The translations under genes and the position numbers were made by a program. A DNA stretch of 64,000 nt from CAWAYR01 sp050250955 (GTDB lineage: Bacteria; Acidobacteriota; Vicinamibacteria; Vicinamibacterales; UBA2999): positions 124,001 to 188,000 of the forward strand of contig JBFWNR010000009.1 in NCBI GenBank assembly GCA_050250955.1. Direction: 5' to 3'. The stretch's first letter is position 1, and each line of letters opens with the position of its first letter. Of the stretch, positions 36,728-44,976 are shown piece by piece. The notes under the pieces were generated by a model, which saw only the letters and a list, made by a program, of their open reading frames with translations, was not told where the DNA came from and did not search any database.

Positions 36728-37141
36728 ATGTTCGGTCCGAGGATGCTCTCCGTGATTCCCGACTACTCCGGTCAGCCGTCGCAGGTGCCCGACGAGTTCG
36801 GGGTGCCGCTCGACATCACGCCCGATCCGGCGCAGATGGCCGAGATCCGCCCCCAGGTCATCGAGGCGCTGCGCCAGATCTACGATCCCGAGATCCCGGT
36901 GAACATCTACGAACTCGGCCTGATCTACGACGTGCTGGTCGACGCCGACCGCAAGGTGGGCATACGGATGACGCTGACCGCGCCGGCCTGCCCGGCCGCC
37001 CAGACCCTGCCCGGCGAGGTGCGCGACCGCGCCCGGGGGGTCGAGGGCGTGACCGGGGCCCAGGTCGAGATCGTGTTCGACCCACCCTGGTCGATGGAAC
37101 GGATGACCGACGCCGCCCGGCTGCAACTCGGCCTGCTGTAG
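36728..37141 (+). CDS. sufT: Fe-S maturation protein SufT (DUF59/MIP18 family)
   Basis: A 137-residue DUF59-domain protein thought to help mature Fe-S proteins. The domain begins IEALRQIYDPEIPVNIYELGLIYD near residue 45 and continues with MTLTAPACPAAQTLP near 85, which contains the conserved cysteine of the MIP18 fold, and VEIVFDPPWSMERMTDAA near the end. An ATG at 36743 is an alternative start. It is the last gene of the Fe-S operon; pantothenate kinase follows after a 34-base gap with its own -10-like TAAGCT. Confidence 0.9.
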   Translation: MFGPRMLSVIPDYSGQPSQVPDEFGVPLDITPDPAQMAEIRPQVIEALRQIYDPEIPVNIYELGLIYDVLVDADRKVGIRMTLTAPACPAAQTLPGEVRDRARGVEGVTGAQVEIVFDPPWSMERMTDAARLQLGLL

Positions 37142-37175
37142 GTCCCCGCGTCCTGCTAAGCTCGGCCACGCGCCG

Positions 37176-38120
37176 ATGCCGGAAACCCCGACCGTCCCGT
37201 CCCGTTACCTGGTCTTCGATCGCCAGGCGTGGGCGCGGTTGCGCGACAACACCCCGCTGACCCTGGGCGAGGACGACCTGCGCGCGTTGCGCGGCCTCAA
37301 CGAGGCGATGTCGCTGGCCGAGGTCGAGCAGATCTACCTGCCGCTGTCGCGGCTGCTGAGCCTCTACGTCCGGGCCACGCAGGAGCTGCACCGCGCCTCG
37401 CAGTCGTTCCTCGGCGACCACACCGCCAAGGTGCCGTTCATCATCGGCCTGGCCGGCAGCGTCGCGGTGGGCAAGAGCACCACGGCGCGCATCCTGCAGG
37501 CGCTGCTGTCGCGGTGGCCGGGGCACCCGTCGGTCGACCTGGTGACCACCGACGGCTTCCTGTTCCCGAACGCGGTCCTCGCCGCCCGCGGCATCATGCA
37601 CCGCAAGGGCTTTCCCGAGAGCTACGACCGCGCCCGTCTCGTCCGCTTCCTCGCCGACGTCAAGTCGGGCACCCCCGAGGTGCTGGCGCCGGTCTACTCG
37701 CACCAGCGCTACGACATCGTGCCGGCGGCGACCCAGGCGGTGCGCCAGCCCGACATCGCCATCGTCGAGGGGCTGAACGTGCTGCAGGGACCGTCGGACC
37801 GCTCGGGCTCACAGGTGTTCGCCTCGGACTTCTTCGACTTCACGATCTACGTGGACGCCGACGAGGCCGACATCGAGCGCTGGTACGTCGAGCGGTTCCT
37901 GCGCCTGCGCGACACCGTGTTCCAGGACCCGCAGTCGTACTTCCACCGCTACGCGGCGCTGAACGAGGCCGAGGCGCGGTCCACCGCGGCCGGCATCTGG
38001 GCCGACATCAACGGCGTCAACCTGCGGGAGAACGTCGCGCCGACGCGGATGCGCGCCCACCTGATCCTGCGCAAAGGCGCCGATCACCGCGTGGAGCTCG
38101 TCCAGCTGCGCCGGCTGTAG
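37176..38120 (+). CDS. coaA: Type I pantothenate kinase
   Basis: First step of coenzyme A synthesis: ATP-dependent phosphorylation of pantothenate. The 314-residue protein shows the family's SRYLVFDRQAWARLR start, P-loop GLAGSVAVGKSTTAR near residue 95, VTTDGFLFPN near 125, and SHQRYDIVPAATQAV followed by IVEGLNVLQ near 190. The length is standard for the prokaryotic type I enzyme. Its TAG stop (38118-38120) is formed by the first bases of a hairpin repeat. Confidence 0.95.
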   Translation: MPETPTVPSRYLVFDRQAWARLRDNTPLTLGEDDLRALRGLNEAMSLAEVEQIYLPLSRLLSLYVRATQELHRASQSFLGDHTAKVPFIIGLAGSVAVGKSTTARILQALLSRWPGHPSVDLVTTDGFLFPNAVLAARGIMHRKGFPESYDRARLVRFLADVKSGTPEVLAPVYSHQRYDIVPAATQAVRQPDIAIVEGLNVLQGPSDRSGSQVFASDFFDFTIYVDADEADIERWYVERFLRLRDTVFQDPQSYFHRYAALNEAEARSTAAGIWADINGVNLRENVAPTRMRAHLILRKGADHRVELVQLRRL

Positions 38121-38166
38121 GGCAGGCGTCAGCGCTGCCGGGGGCGGCTTTGCAGAGCCGCCCTAC
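38117..38166. repeat. Hairpin repeat that supplies stop codons to two convergent genes
   Basis: A GTAGGGC ... GCCCTAC element of about 50 bases with an inner GGCGGCT/AGCCGCC stem. The TAG at its left end is the coaA stop, and the TAG read on the other strand at its right end is the stop of the convergent gene. Confidence 0.85.
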
Positions 38167-38534
38167 GTTCTGTCTGGATAGACATTGAAGGTCTTGCCGT
38201 TCCAGGTCACGCGCTCGGTCTTGACCTCGAACCGCTTCGCATCGACGTGCCGGTGGCCGTGAACGCGGACGGTGGCTCCGACCGGAATCACCCCCTCGGT
38301 CAGGCCGGCGCGCGAGGTCTGCCGCGGCGGCGCGAGCGTGATGTCCCACACCTGGTCGTTGGCGCGGATCTGCATCGCCGCGTGGGCGCCGTTGAAGGTG
38401 ACCCCGGTGACCACGGTGCCCTCGAGGTCGAACTCCGCGGTCTGATAGCCGGCCCAGCCGTGGTGGGCCGACAGCGGCGCGACGGCGACCGCCAGGACCG
38501 ACGCGACGAACCAGCGGGTGAACGTGCCAGACAT
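38163..38534 (-). CDS. Exported DUF6152-like protein
   Basis: A 123-residue secreted protein. Residues 1-23 form a signal peptide ending APLSA. The mature part begins HHGWAGY and is a small beta-rich domain with FDLEGTVVTGVTFNGAH and VGATVRVHGHRH, the pattern of the DUF6152 family of unknown function. Histidine-rich ends could bind metal. Its stop lies in the hairpin repeat shared with coaA. It is the only gene in its unit. Confidence 0.75.
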   Translation of the reverse strand: MSGTFTRWFVASVLAVAVAPLSAHHGWAGYQTAEFDLEGTVVTGVTFNGAHAAMQIRANDQVWDITLAPPRQTSRAGLTEGVIPVGATVRVHGHRHVDAKRFEVKTERVTWNGKTFNVYPDRT

Positions 38535-38647
38535 CGGAACCTCCAGGAATGCGGTGACCGTTCCCGCAGTCTACCGCGCTCGTGCCCCGGCGCCACGACC
38601 GATGCTACGATGCCAGACCAGCGGCCGATGCCGGCCGTCCAAAACTC

Positions 38648-39151
38648 ATGCGCGCCGCCGTCGTCGCCCTGTTCGCGTCGTGTGTCATCGCCATGCCGGC
38701 GATCGGCGCGGCCCAGGACCCGCCCGCCCGCCCCGCCGCGCCGGCGGCCACGTCGGCCATCGACCCGTCGGCACTCGGGATCTCCATGTCGCGCATCAGC
38801 CGCCAGCTGCGGCTCGATCAGCAGGCCCGGCGGCAGGGCGACTCGCCGTTGAAACTCGAATACTTCGTCGACGTCTACGGCACGGCGCCGGCGCTGCGCT
38901 TCTTCTCCGGCCCCGAACTGCTCTATGGGGCGGTGCCGGGCAGTGCGCCGAGCCATCGCGAGATGCTGTACCAGCTCACCCCGCAGGCGTTCCGTTCGCC
39001 GCGCGTCGACTTCCTCGGGCTGGCGTATGCCGCGGCGTCGGCCGGGGCGCGCAAGGCACAGGACTGGCGCTACGAGCGCGACCTGCGCGCCTACCAGAAG
39101 CTCATCGAGTCGGGACGGATGGCGCCGGCGCCGCAGCCGCCGCGTCGCTGA
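38648..39151 (+). CDS. Exported hypothetical protein
   Basis: A 167-residue protein of unknown function. Residues 1-22 are a signal peptide (RAAVVALFASCVIAMPAIGAAQ), which is why the ATG at 38648 is chosen rather than one at 38582. A Pro/Ala linker leads to a basic region (SRISRQLRLDQQARRQG), then VDVYGTAPALRFFSGPELLYGAVPGSAPSHREML near residues 75-110 and a charged, helical C terminus. No enzyme motif is visible. It converges with the DMT transporter gene seven bases away. Confidence 0.65.
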   Translation: MRAAVVALFASCVIAMPAIGAAQDPPARPAAPAATSAIDPSALGISMSRISRQLRLDQQARRQGDSPLKLEYFVDVYGTAPALRFFSGPELLYGAVPGSAPSHREMLYQLTPQAFRSPRVDFLGLAYAAASAGARKAQDWRYERDLRAYQKLIESGRMAPAPQPPRR

Positions 39152-39157
39152 CGCCGG

Positions 39158-40009
39158 TCAGCTGTTGCCGACGATGAGCACCATCGCGGCGACCGCCGAC
39201 GCGACCCCGAGCTGCTGCCACGGTCCCAGCCGTTCGCCCAGCACCACCCGCGCCAGGGCGACGGTGCTCGCCGGATAGAGCGACGCCAGCGTCGCCACCA
39301 GGCTGAGCTGACCTTCGCGCACCGCGACGAGGTAGCACGCGTTGGCGAGCATATCGAGGCCGCCGCACGCCAGGGCCGGCGTCATCACCTGACGGGGGAC
39401 GACCATCGCCTGGCTCGTCGTCACGGCGGCGGCGGCAAAGAGCGACACCGACACGGCGCGCGACACGGCGAGCGGCCACAGCCCCGCGGCCGTCGACGTC
39501 TGTCCCAGCGCCACCAGGAACCCGCCCACCGCGACCCCGGACGCCAGCGCCACGCGAACTCCGCGGGCGACGTCCCCCGGTGGTCCGTCGCCGGCCGGGG
39601 CCGACGTCATGCCGAGCAGCACCACTGCCACGATCGCCAGCACGATGCCGACGGCGGCGGGCGCGGCAATCGCATCGCCCTGGGCCACACCGACGACCAG
39701 CGGGACCAGGACGGCACACACCGCCGTCACCGGCGCGACGACGCTCATCGGCCCGATGGCGAGCGCCTTGTACAGCAGGGCCACGCCGACGCAGCCGGTG
39801 AGGCCGGCGAGGGCGCCGAACGCGGCATCGCGCGGACCGAGCGTGCGATCGAGCATCAGCGGCGTGAAGACGAGCAGCATCAGCAGCCCGGCGCCCTGGG
39901 TGGTGAGCACGGCGGCGATGGTCGTCGAGCGGCGGGTGGTCATGCCGCCGAGGAAGTCGGCGGCGCCGTAGCACGCGGCCGCACCGAGGGCGAGCAGCGA
40001 CGGGATCAC
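39158..40009 (-). CDS. EamA/DMT-superfamily transporter
   Basis: A 283-residue inner-membrane protein with about ten membrane segments arranged as two EamA repeats. The N-terminal ALGAAACYGAADFLGG helix is typical, and the last helices (LYPASTVALARVVLGERLGPWQQLGVASAVAAMVLI) carry the family's conserved ending. Substrates of this superfamily range from amino acids to nucleotide sugars and cannot be inferred. The GTG start at 40009 overlaps the stop of the B3/B4 protein gene (GTGA), so the two are coupled. Confidence 0.82.
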   Translation of the reverse strand: MIPSLLALGAAACYGAADFLGGMTTRRSTTIAAVLTTQGAGLLMLLVFTPLMLDRTLGPRDAAFGALAGLTGCVGVALLYKALAIGPMSVVAPVTAVCAVLVPLVVGVAQGDAIAAPAAVGIVLAIVAVVLLGMTSAPAGDGPPGDVARGVRVALASGVAVGGFLVALGQTSTAAGLWPLAVSRAVSVSLFAAAAVTTSQAMVVPRQVMTPALACGGLDMLANACYLVAVREGQLSLVATLASLYPASTVALARVVLGERLGPWQQLGVASAVAAMVLIVGNS

Positions 40010-40701
40010 GGCCGCGGCTCCGCAGGGCCCAGCCGGCGGCGCTCGACGGTGGCGGCCGGATCGCGGGCGAGGACGGCCTCGACGAGCGCGTCGGCGGCCC
40101 GTTCCAGGTCGTCGAGCGGCAGCGGCGCCAGCCGTTCGAGCAGGAACAGCACGTCGGTGGAGGCGTCGGTCAGGCGGGTGCGCGTGCACTGTCGCCAGTT
40201 CCAGCGCCGGCAGGTGACGCCGCGGTCGTCGAGCCAGACCACCTCGCCCGGCTCCGGATGTTCGATCACCGCGGTGCCGCTGGCCGTCGTGTCGAACGGC
40301 TCCTGGCCGGTGGCGCGGACCAACCGGATCGGGCCGACGTAGGCGGCGAGATCCTCGCCGCCGACCGGCAGCGCGTGGCGCACGCTGACGGCGTTGTAGA
40401 GGTCCACGAGCCGGTTCACGCGGGGCAGCCGGCCGCTGCGGGCCCGCTTCCACAGCGCCTCGACCGACGATGCGGTGCGCTGCGGCTTGGCGCCGAAGGC
40501 GCGGTAGGCGTCCTGCCACGCGACCACGTGGTCGGGCAGGGTGGTCGCGGCGGCGGCCCGGGCTTCGGCGTCGCGGAGCCAGGCCTCGGAGCCGGCGTCT
40601 CCGGGGCCGTTGCCGGCGCCGCGTACGGCGATGGCGACGACGGCGAAGTCGGGCCGCAGGGCGTGGACGTCGGCACTGACGGCGATGCGGTCGAGGCTCA
40701 T
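40006..40701 (-). CDS. Stand-alone B3/B4 domain protein (PheRS beta editing-domain relative)
   Basis: A 231-residue protein of the B3/B4 family, the editing domain of phenylalanyl-tRNA synthetase beta found alone. VEALWKRARSGRLPRVNRLVDLYNAVSVRHALPVGGED near residues 80-118 is the diagnostic block, followed by EHPEPGEVVWLDDRGVTCRRWNWRQ near 150. Free-standing members are thought to hydrolyse mischarged tRNA or act on amino acid adducts. It is cotranscribed with a DMT exporter and divergent from a XRE-cupin regulator, which together look like an amino-acid-export or detoxification module; that is inference. Confidence 0.8.
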   Translation of the reverse strand: MSLDRIAVSADVHALRPDFAVVAIAVRGAGNGPGDAGSEAWLRDAEARAAAATTLPDHVVAWQDAYRAFGAKPQRTASSVEALWKRARSGRLPRVNRLVDLYNAVSVRHALPVGGEDLAAYVGPIRLVRATGQEPFDTTASGTAVIEHPEPGEVVWLDDRGVTCRRWNWRQCTRTRLTDASTDVLFLLERLAPLPLDDLERAADALVEAVLARDPAATVERRRLGPAEPRP

Positions 40702-40735
40702 GCCGCGATGATATCAAAATGGTCTACAAGTCCAC

Positions 40736-40741
40736 TATACT
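40736..40741 (+). promoter_or_regulatory. TATACT -10 box giving a leaderless transcript
   Basis: TATACT ends six bases before the ATG at 40748, so transcription should start at or next to the start codon. The 46-base region also serves the divergent B3/B4 unit and is unusually AT-rich (GATATCAAAATGG). Confidence 0.5.
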
Positions 40742-40747
40742 GACCGC

Positions 40748-41410
40748 ATGAACGATCCCCGCCGTGTCGAAGCCGCCTTGGCCGCCAACCTGCGCGAGTG
40801 GCGTGCCCGGCGCGGCTGGAGTCAGAGCGAGCTGGCGGCGCGCGCCGGCCTCAGCAAGGCGATGCTGGTGCAGGTCGAACAGGCGCAGACCAACCCGTCG
40901 ATCGCCACGCTCTGCAAGCTGGCCAACGCCCTCGGCGTGGCGCTCGTGAAGCTGGTCGAGACCGCCGACGAGCCGGTGGTGCGGCGGGTCGCCCCGGCCG
41001 ACGTCGCCTGGCTGTGGCGGGGCCGCGGCGCCGCCAGCCGGGCCGGGCTGGTCGCCGGCGTCGAGGCGCCGATGCCGGTGGAACTCTGGGACTGGCGGAT
41101 CGGCGCGCGCGACGGCTACGACGCGGTCGCGCACCCGGCCGGCACCCGGGAGTTCGTCTACGTGCTCGACGGCGCCGCCGCGGTGACGGTGGACGGCGTC
41201 GAGGTGAAGCTGGCGGCGGGCGAGTGCGCGGTGTTCCAGGCCGACCGCCCGCATCGCTACGCCTCGGCCGGCGGCCGGGCGACGCGGTTCGTGATGGTGG
41301 TCATCGAGCCGATCGCGCCGCCCGCCGACCGGGCGCCGCGCGCCGGGCGCGGTCCGCGGCGCGTCAGCGGAAGACGTCCTTCGGGATCTTCCCGACCACG
41401 ACCTGCGTGA
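40748..41410 (+). CDS. XRE-family regulator with C-terminal cupin domain
   Basis: A 220-residue transcription factor. The helix-turn-helix (about 10-65) reads NLREWRARRGWSQSELAARAGLSKAMLVQVEQ. A cupin sensor follows (about 100-185) with REFVYVLDGAAAVTVDGVEVKLAAGECAVFQADRPHRY. This layout is typical of regulators of amino acid or polyamine transport. It is divergent from the B3/B4 and DMT transporter pair and probably controls them. The last ~30 residues are basic and low complexity and overlap the end of the small gene on the other strand. Confidence 0.87.
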   Translation: MNDPRRVEAALAANLREWRARRGWSQSELAARAGLSKAMLVQVEQAQTNPSIATLCKLANALGVALVKLVETADEPVVRRVAPADVAWLWRGRGAASRAGLVAGVEAPMPVELWDWRIGARDGYDAVAHPAGTREFVYVLDGAAAVTVDGVEVKLAAGECAVFQADRPHRYASAGGRATRFVMVVIEPIAPPADRAPRAGRGPRRVSGRRPSGSSRPRPA

Positions 41411-41594
41411 GATCGACGGCCTTTGCGACGTGGACGTCGCAAGCGATGCTCGCCAGCGTGTAGTAGTGCGTGACCGTCTCGGCGCGCGGGCCGGCCAGGG
41501 CCCGGCCCTTGTGCAGGGTGAAGCGGAAGCGTCCGGTCAGCGAGTGCTCGACGGCGGTGCCGTTGACCTCGCCGTCGCCCTGCACCGAGCGGAC
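41364..41594 (-). CDS. Small hypothetical protein at the end of the B12 operon
   Basis: A ~76-residue frame (GTG start at 41594, four bases after the upstream stop) that I do not recognise. It contains LTGRFRFTLHKGRALAGP and ETVTHYYTLASIACDVHVAKAVDLTQVVVGKIP, a plausible small alpha/beta domain. An alternative reading is the remnant of a larger protein. It lies directly after the second BtuF-like gene and overlaps the 3' end of the convergent XRE-cupin gene by 47 bases. Coding potential is judged only by sequence character and position. Confidence 0.4.
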   Translation of the reverse strand, partial: VRSVQGDGEVNGTAVEHSLTGRFRFTLHKGRALAGPRAETVTHYYTLASIACDVHVAKAVDLTQVVVGKIPKDVFR

Positions 41595-41598
41595 GCCC

Positions 41599-42381
41599 CT
41601 AGACGCCGACCACGCGGCGTAGGATCGCGTGCACCTGGCGGACACCGTCGGTGAGCGCGGCCGGGCCTGGCTGCAGGATGTAGGTGGACTTCACTTCGAA
41701 GAGGTGGTCGGCGCGGACGCATGGCACCGCGTCCCAGCCGGGCCGGGCCCGCACCCGCTCCTTCCGTACCGGCTTGCCGCACCACGAGCCGATGAAGACC
41801 TCGGGCGCCGCCGCAATCACCCGCTCGGCGGTGACGATTCGATCCCGGGCCAACGCGGCGTGCCGCAGCTCCGGGAACACCGGCGTCCCGCCGGCGATCT
41901 CCACCAGCTCCTCGACCCAGCGGATGCCGCTGATGAGCGGGTCGTCCCACTCCTCGACGTAGACCGTCGGGCGGTGGGGAAACCGGGCCGCCGAGTGGCG
42001 GATCGCATCGAGGCCGGACTCGAGCGTCGCCACCAGCGCCGCGGCCTTCTCGGGCACGCCGACGATGCCGCCGAGGATGCGTATCATCGTCAGGATCTCG
42101 CCGACGCTGCGCTGGTTGAAAGTGAAGACGGGATAGCCGCGTTTGACCAGCCCGGTCGTGATGTCGGCCTGCAGGTCCGAGAAGGCCAGGATCAGGTCGG
42201 GGTCGAGCGCGGCGATCTTCTCGTAGCGCGCGTGCAGGAACGACGACACCCTGGGCTTCTGCCGCGCCTCGGGCGGACGGACGGTGTAGCCCGAGACGCC
42301 GACCACCCGGTGGCCTTCGCCGAGCAGATAGAGGGTCTCGGTGGTCTCCTCGGTCAGACAGACGATGCGCGACGGAAACAT
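41599..42381 (-). CDS. Cobalamin-binding protein, BtuF-like (second copy, no signal peptide)
   Basis: A 260-residue protein of the BtuF/helical-backbone periplasmic binding fold: RIVCLTEETTETLYLLGEGHRVVGVSGYT at the start, LDPDLILAFSDLQADIT near residue 75, GIRWVEELVEIAGGTPVFPEL near 160 and EVFIGSWCGKPVR near 205. From the best start (ATG 42381) it has no export signal, unlike the BtuF gene at 43067, so it may act in the cytoplasm or start further upstream. Members like this often accompany DUF71 ATPases in corrinoid salvage clusters. It is the sixth gene after the cobalamin riboswitch. Confidence 0.78.
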   Translation of the reverse strand: MFPSRIVCLTEETTETLYLLGEGHRVVGVSGYTVRPPEARQKPRVSSFLHARYEKIAALDPDLILAFSDLQADITTGLVKRGYPVFTFNQRSVGEILTMIRILGGIVGVPEKAAALVATLESGLDAIRHSAARFPHRPTVYVEEWDDPLISGIRWVEELVEIAGGTPVFPELRHAALARDRIVTAERVIAAAPEVFIGSWCGKPVRKERVRARPGWDAVPCVRADHLFEVKSTYILQPGPAALTDGVRQVHAILRRVVGV

Positions 42382-42404
42382 GGCGGCCGTGATGCGATCG
42401 TCGC

Positions 42405-43070
42405 TCAGGACGCCAGCGTCAAGTCGGCGAACGCGAAGCCGTCGCGGATGACGGTGGGCCCGACGGCGACCTCGAACGGGTGCGCGAACATCGGGCCGCC
42501 GGTCACGCAGGTGTGGAACTCGCCGCGTTCGCCGCAGGGATCGACCGCGGGCGGCAGCTCGGCCAGCAGCGCCGCGTCGAAGGCGCGGCCGGCAAAGCGC
42601 GGGTCGAGCACCCGCGGGTCCACGGTGCTCAGGCGGGCCTGGAGCCCGCCGGCCAGCATGGCCCGGGCGAGGTCGGCGGTGGACCCGGTGCGCCACAGCG
42701 GAAAGAGCGGTGTGAGGCCGCTGCCGGCGAGGCGGTCCTCACGGTAGCGCCGCACCTCCTCGAGGAAGAGGTCGCCGAAGGCGACGTGAGTGAACCCGTC
42801 GGCGAGCGCTTGGGCGACGGCGACGCCCATCAGCCGATCGTAGTCCTCGTTGGCGCAGGGCCACGGCAACGGGACGACGTGCAGCGGCAGTCCGGCTGCC
42901 CGGGCCTGCGCCTCGAGCACCTCGCGCCGGACGCCGTGCATCGCCACCCGGTCGAAGGCGTCGTTGGTGGTGGTGAGCAGGCCCTGCACGGCGTCCGGAT
43001 GCGCCTGCCGCAGCAGGTGCAGCATCCAGGCCGAGTCCTTGCCGCTCGACCACGACACGAGGATCTTCAC
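42405..43070 (-). CDS. DUF71/COG2102 ATP-pyrophosphatase (diphthine-ammonia ligase family)
   Basis: A 221-residue PP-loop enzyme with SWSSGKDSAWML at the N terminus, HGVRREVLEAQARAAGLPLHVVPLP near residue 45, and the family's FGDLFLEEVRRYREDRL near 105 and CGERGEFHTCVTGGPMF near 180. In eukaryotes and archaea relatives amidate diphthine. Bacteria lack diphthamide, and comparative genomics has predicted that a bacterial subgroup serves B12 salvage. Its place between two BtuF genes under a cobalamin riboswitch agrees with that. It may amidate a corrinoid side chain. The GTG start overlaps the btuF stop. Confidence 0.85.
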   Translation of the reverse strand: MKILVSWSSGKDSAWMLHLLRQAHPDAVQGLLTTTNDAFDRVAMHGVRREVLEAQARAAGLPLHVVPLPWPCANEDYDRLMGVAVAQALADGFTHVAFGDLFLEEVRRYREDRLAGSGLTPLFPLWRTGSTADLARAMLAGGLQARLSTVDPRVLDPRFAGRAFDAALLAELPPAVDPCGERGEFHTCVTGGPMFAHPFEVAVGPTVIRDGFAFADLTLAS

Positions 43071-43969
43071 GGCGCAGCCCCCGGGTGCAGCGCGTCGGCC
43101 AGGCGTTCGACGGCGTCGGCCACTCGGGGGCCGGGCACGACGAGTCCCTCGCCGGCGAGCACCAGCACCCGTCCGGCCTGCACCGCCGGCACCGAGGCCA
43201 GGCGCGCCCAGGCGGCCTTCGCCGCGGCGGTGTCCGCCGCCGTCCAGTCGGCCCGCTCGCGCAGTTCGAGGATCACGTCCGGCGCCCGGGTGAGCATCAC
43301 CTCCGTGGTCGCCTGCACGGACTCCTGCCGGACGTCGGCGAAGACGTTGACCCCTCCGGCTGCGGTCAGCATGTCGTGCAGGAAGCCACGCCCGCCGCTG
43401 GCGTAGACGTTGCGCAGCGCGCCGGTCTCGCGCCCGAACACCAGCAGCACCCGTGGCCGCGGCCGCGGCGCGACGCGCCGGCGGACCGCGTCGATGCGCG
43501 CTTCCAGCCCGCTGGCAACCTGGTCGGCTCGCGCGGCGTGGCCGGTGCGGGCCCCCAGCGCCCGCAGCGTCGTGAAGACGTCGGCCAGGCCGGCGTGCCG
43601 GTAGTCGAACACCGGAATCGACGCCCGCGCCAGCTGCCGCTTGAGGTCGACCTGGCTGCCGTAGACGGCCACCAGATCGGGCGACAGCGACAGGACGCGC
43701 TCGACGTCCGGATCCAGGAGCGCGCCGACCTTCGGCAGGCGGGTGACCGCCGGCGGGTGGGTGTCGAAGCTGCTCACCGCCACCACCTGCGGACCGGCGC
43801 CGATGGCGAACAGCATCTCGGTGAGGGCCGGCACCAGCGAGACGATGCGGCGCGGAGCCGCCGCGGTGGACTGGCCGATGGCCGGCACGCCTGCCACGGC
43901 CGCGACGACCGCGACCAGCGGCGCCCACCACGCCACGCCGACCCTTCGACGCCACGGCCCGGATGCCAT
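43067..43969 (-). CDS. btuF: Periplasmic cobalamin-binding protein
   Basis: A 300-residue substrate-binding protein that receives cobalamin in the periplasm and delivers it to BtuCD. Residues about 1-33 form a signal peptide. The mature protein begins RRIVSLVPALTEMLFAIGAG, has VGALLDPDVERVLSLSPDLVAVYGS near residue 80, FGRETGALRNVYASGGRGFLHDML near 175 and PDVILEL near 228, all typical of BtuF. Its ATG overlaps the btuC stop. Confidence 0.88.
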   Translation of the reverse strand: MASGPWRRRVGVAWWAPLVAVVAAVAGVPAIGQSTAAAPRRIVSLVPALTEMLFAIGAGPQVVAVSSFDTHPPAVTRLPKVGALLDPDVERVLSLSPDLVAVYGSQVDLKRQLARASIPVFDYRHAGLADVFTTLRALGARTGHAARADQVASGLEARIDAVRRRVAPRPRPRVLLVFGRETGALRNVYASGGRGFLHDMLTAAGGVNVFADVRQESVQATTEVMLTRAPDVILELRERADWTAADTAAAKAAWARLASVPAVQAGRVLVLAGEGLVVPGPRVADAVERLADALHPGAAP

Positions 43970-44976
43970 CAGCTGTTCCGCACCAGCAGCCAGAGGAAGA
44001 ACGGGCCGCCGATCATCGCCGTGATGATGCCGACGGGCAGTTCGAGCGGGGCCAGTGCCGTTCGCGAGACCAGATCGCAGGCGATCAGGAAGGCCGCGCC
44101 GAAGCAGGCCGCCGCCGGCAGCACCAGGCGGTGATCGGCGCCGACGAGCAGCCGCACCAGATGCGGCACGACGATGCCGATGAAGCCGATCGGGCCGGCC
44201 AGCGACACCGCGGCGCCGGTGGCCAGCGAGGCGCTCACGAAGGCCAGCCGTTCGGCGCGGGCCACGTCCACGCCGCGGGCTGCGGCCAGATCGCCGCCGA
44301 GCGTCAGCAGGTTCAGCGTCCGGGGCAGGACGCTGAAGGCGGCGAACGCCAGCAGCAGGAAGGGCAGGGCTGCCGCCAGCGGCCCGTAGCTGCCGACGTC
44401 GAGATCGCCCATCAGCCAGCGGATGGTGCGGAACGACTGCGTGAAATCGGACAGGTACTGGACGAACAGGATGAGCGCCGAGAAGAACGAGTTGAGCGTC
44501 ACGCCGGCGAGCAGCAGCACGTTGGTCGACAGTCCGCGCTTCCGGCTGCTGGCCAGGCCGTAGACGATGGCGGCGGCGGTCAGCGAGCCGACGAAGCTGG
44601 CGATCGGCACCGACGACACGCCCAGCGCGCCCAGATCGACGCCGAGCGCGATGACCAGGATCGCCCCCAGCGCCGCCCCGGCCGACACGCCCAGGGTGAA
44701 CGGCGTGGCCAGCGGGTTGCGGAGCAACGCCTGCAGCACGACCCCGGAAGTGGCAAGGGCGGCGCCGACCATCGCCGCCGCCAGCACGCGCGGCAGGCGC
44801 GCCACGAAGAAGATCTGGGCATCGACGTTGTCGGCCCACGCCAGGGAGGTGTCGAAGGCGCGGCGCAGGCTGATCCCGGTGCTGCCCAGGGTCGGGGCGA
44901 CGACGATCGCGCCCAGCGCCGCCAGCGCGAAGAGCGGCAGCGTGGTCCACAGGCGGCGTGACAGCGGCGGGGTCAT
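43969..44976 (-). CDS. btuC: Cobalamin ABC transporter permease
   Basis: A 335-residue FecCD-family permease with about ten membrane segments. Family blocks are LPRVLAAAMVGAALATSGVVLQALLRNPLATPFTLGVSAGA near residues 55-95 and SLAGPIGFIGIVVPHLVRLLVGADHR near 255-280, which contains the loop that contacts the ATPase. It overlaps btuD by four bases. Heme or siderophore permeases are similar in sequence; the upstream riboswitch makes cobalamin the likely substrate. Confidence 0.9.
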   Translation of the reverse strand: MTPPLSRRLWTTLPLFALAALGAIVVAPTLGSTGISLRRAFDTSLAWADNVDAQIFFVARLPRVLAAAMVGAALATSGVVLQALLRNPLATPFTLGVSAGAALGAILVIALGVDLGALGVSSVPIASFVGSLTAAAIVYGLASSRKRGLSTNVLLLAGVTLNSFFSALILFVQYLSDFTQSFRTIRWLMGDLDVGSYGPLAAALPFLLLAFAAFSVLPRTLNLLTLGGDLAAARGVDVARAERLAFVSASLATGAAVSLAGPIGFIGIVVPHLVRLLVGADHRLVLPAAACFGAAFLIACDLVSRTALAPLELPVGIITAMIGGPFFLWLLVRNS

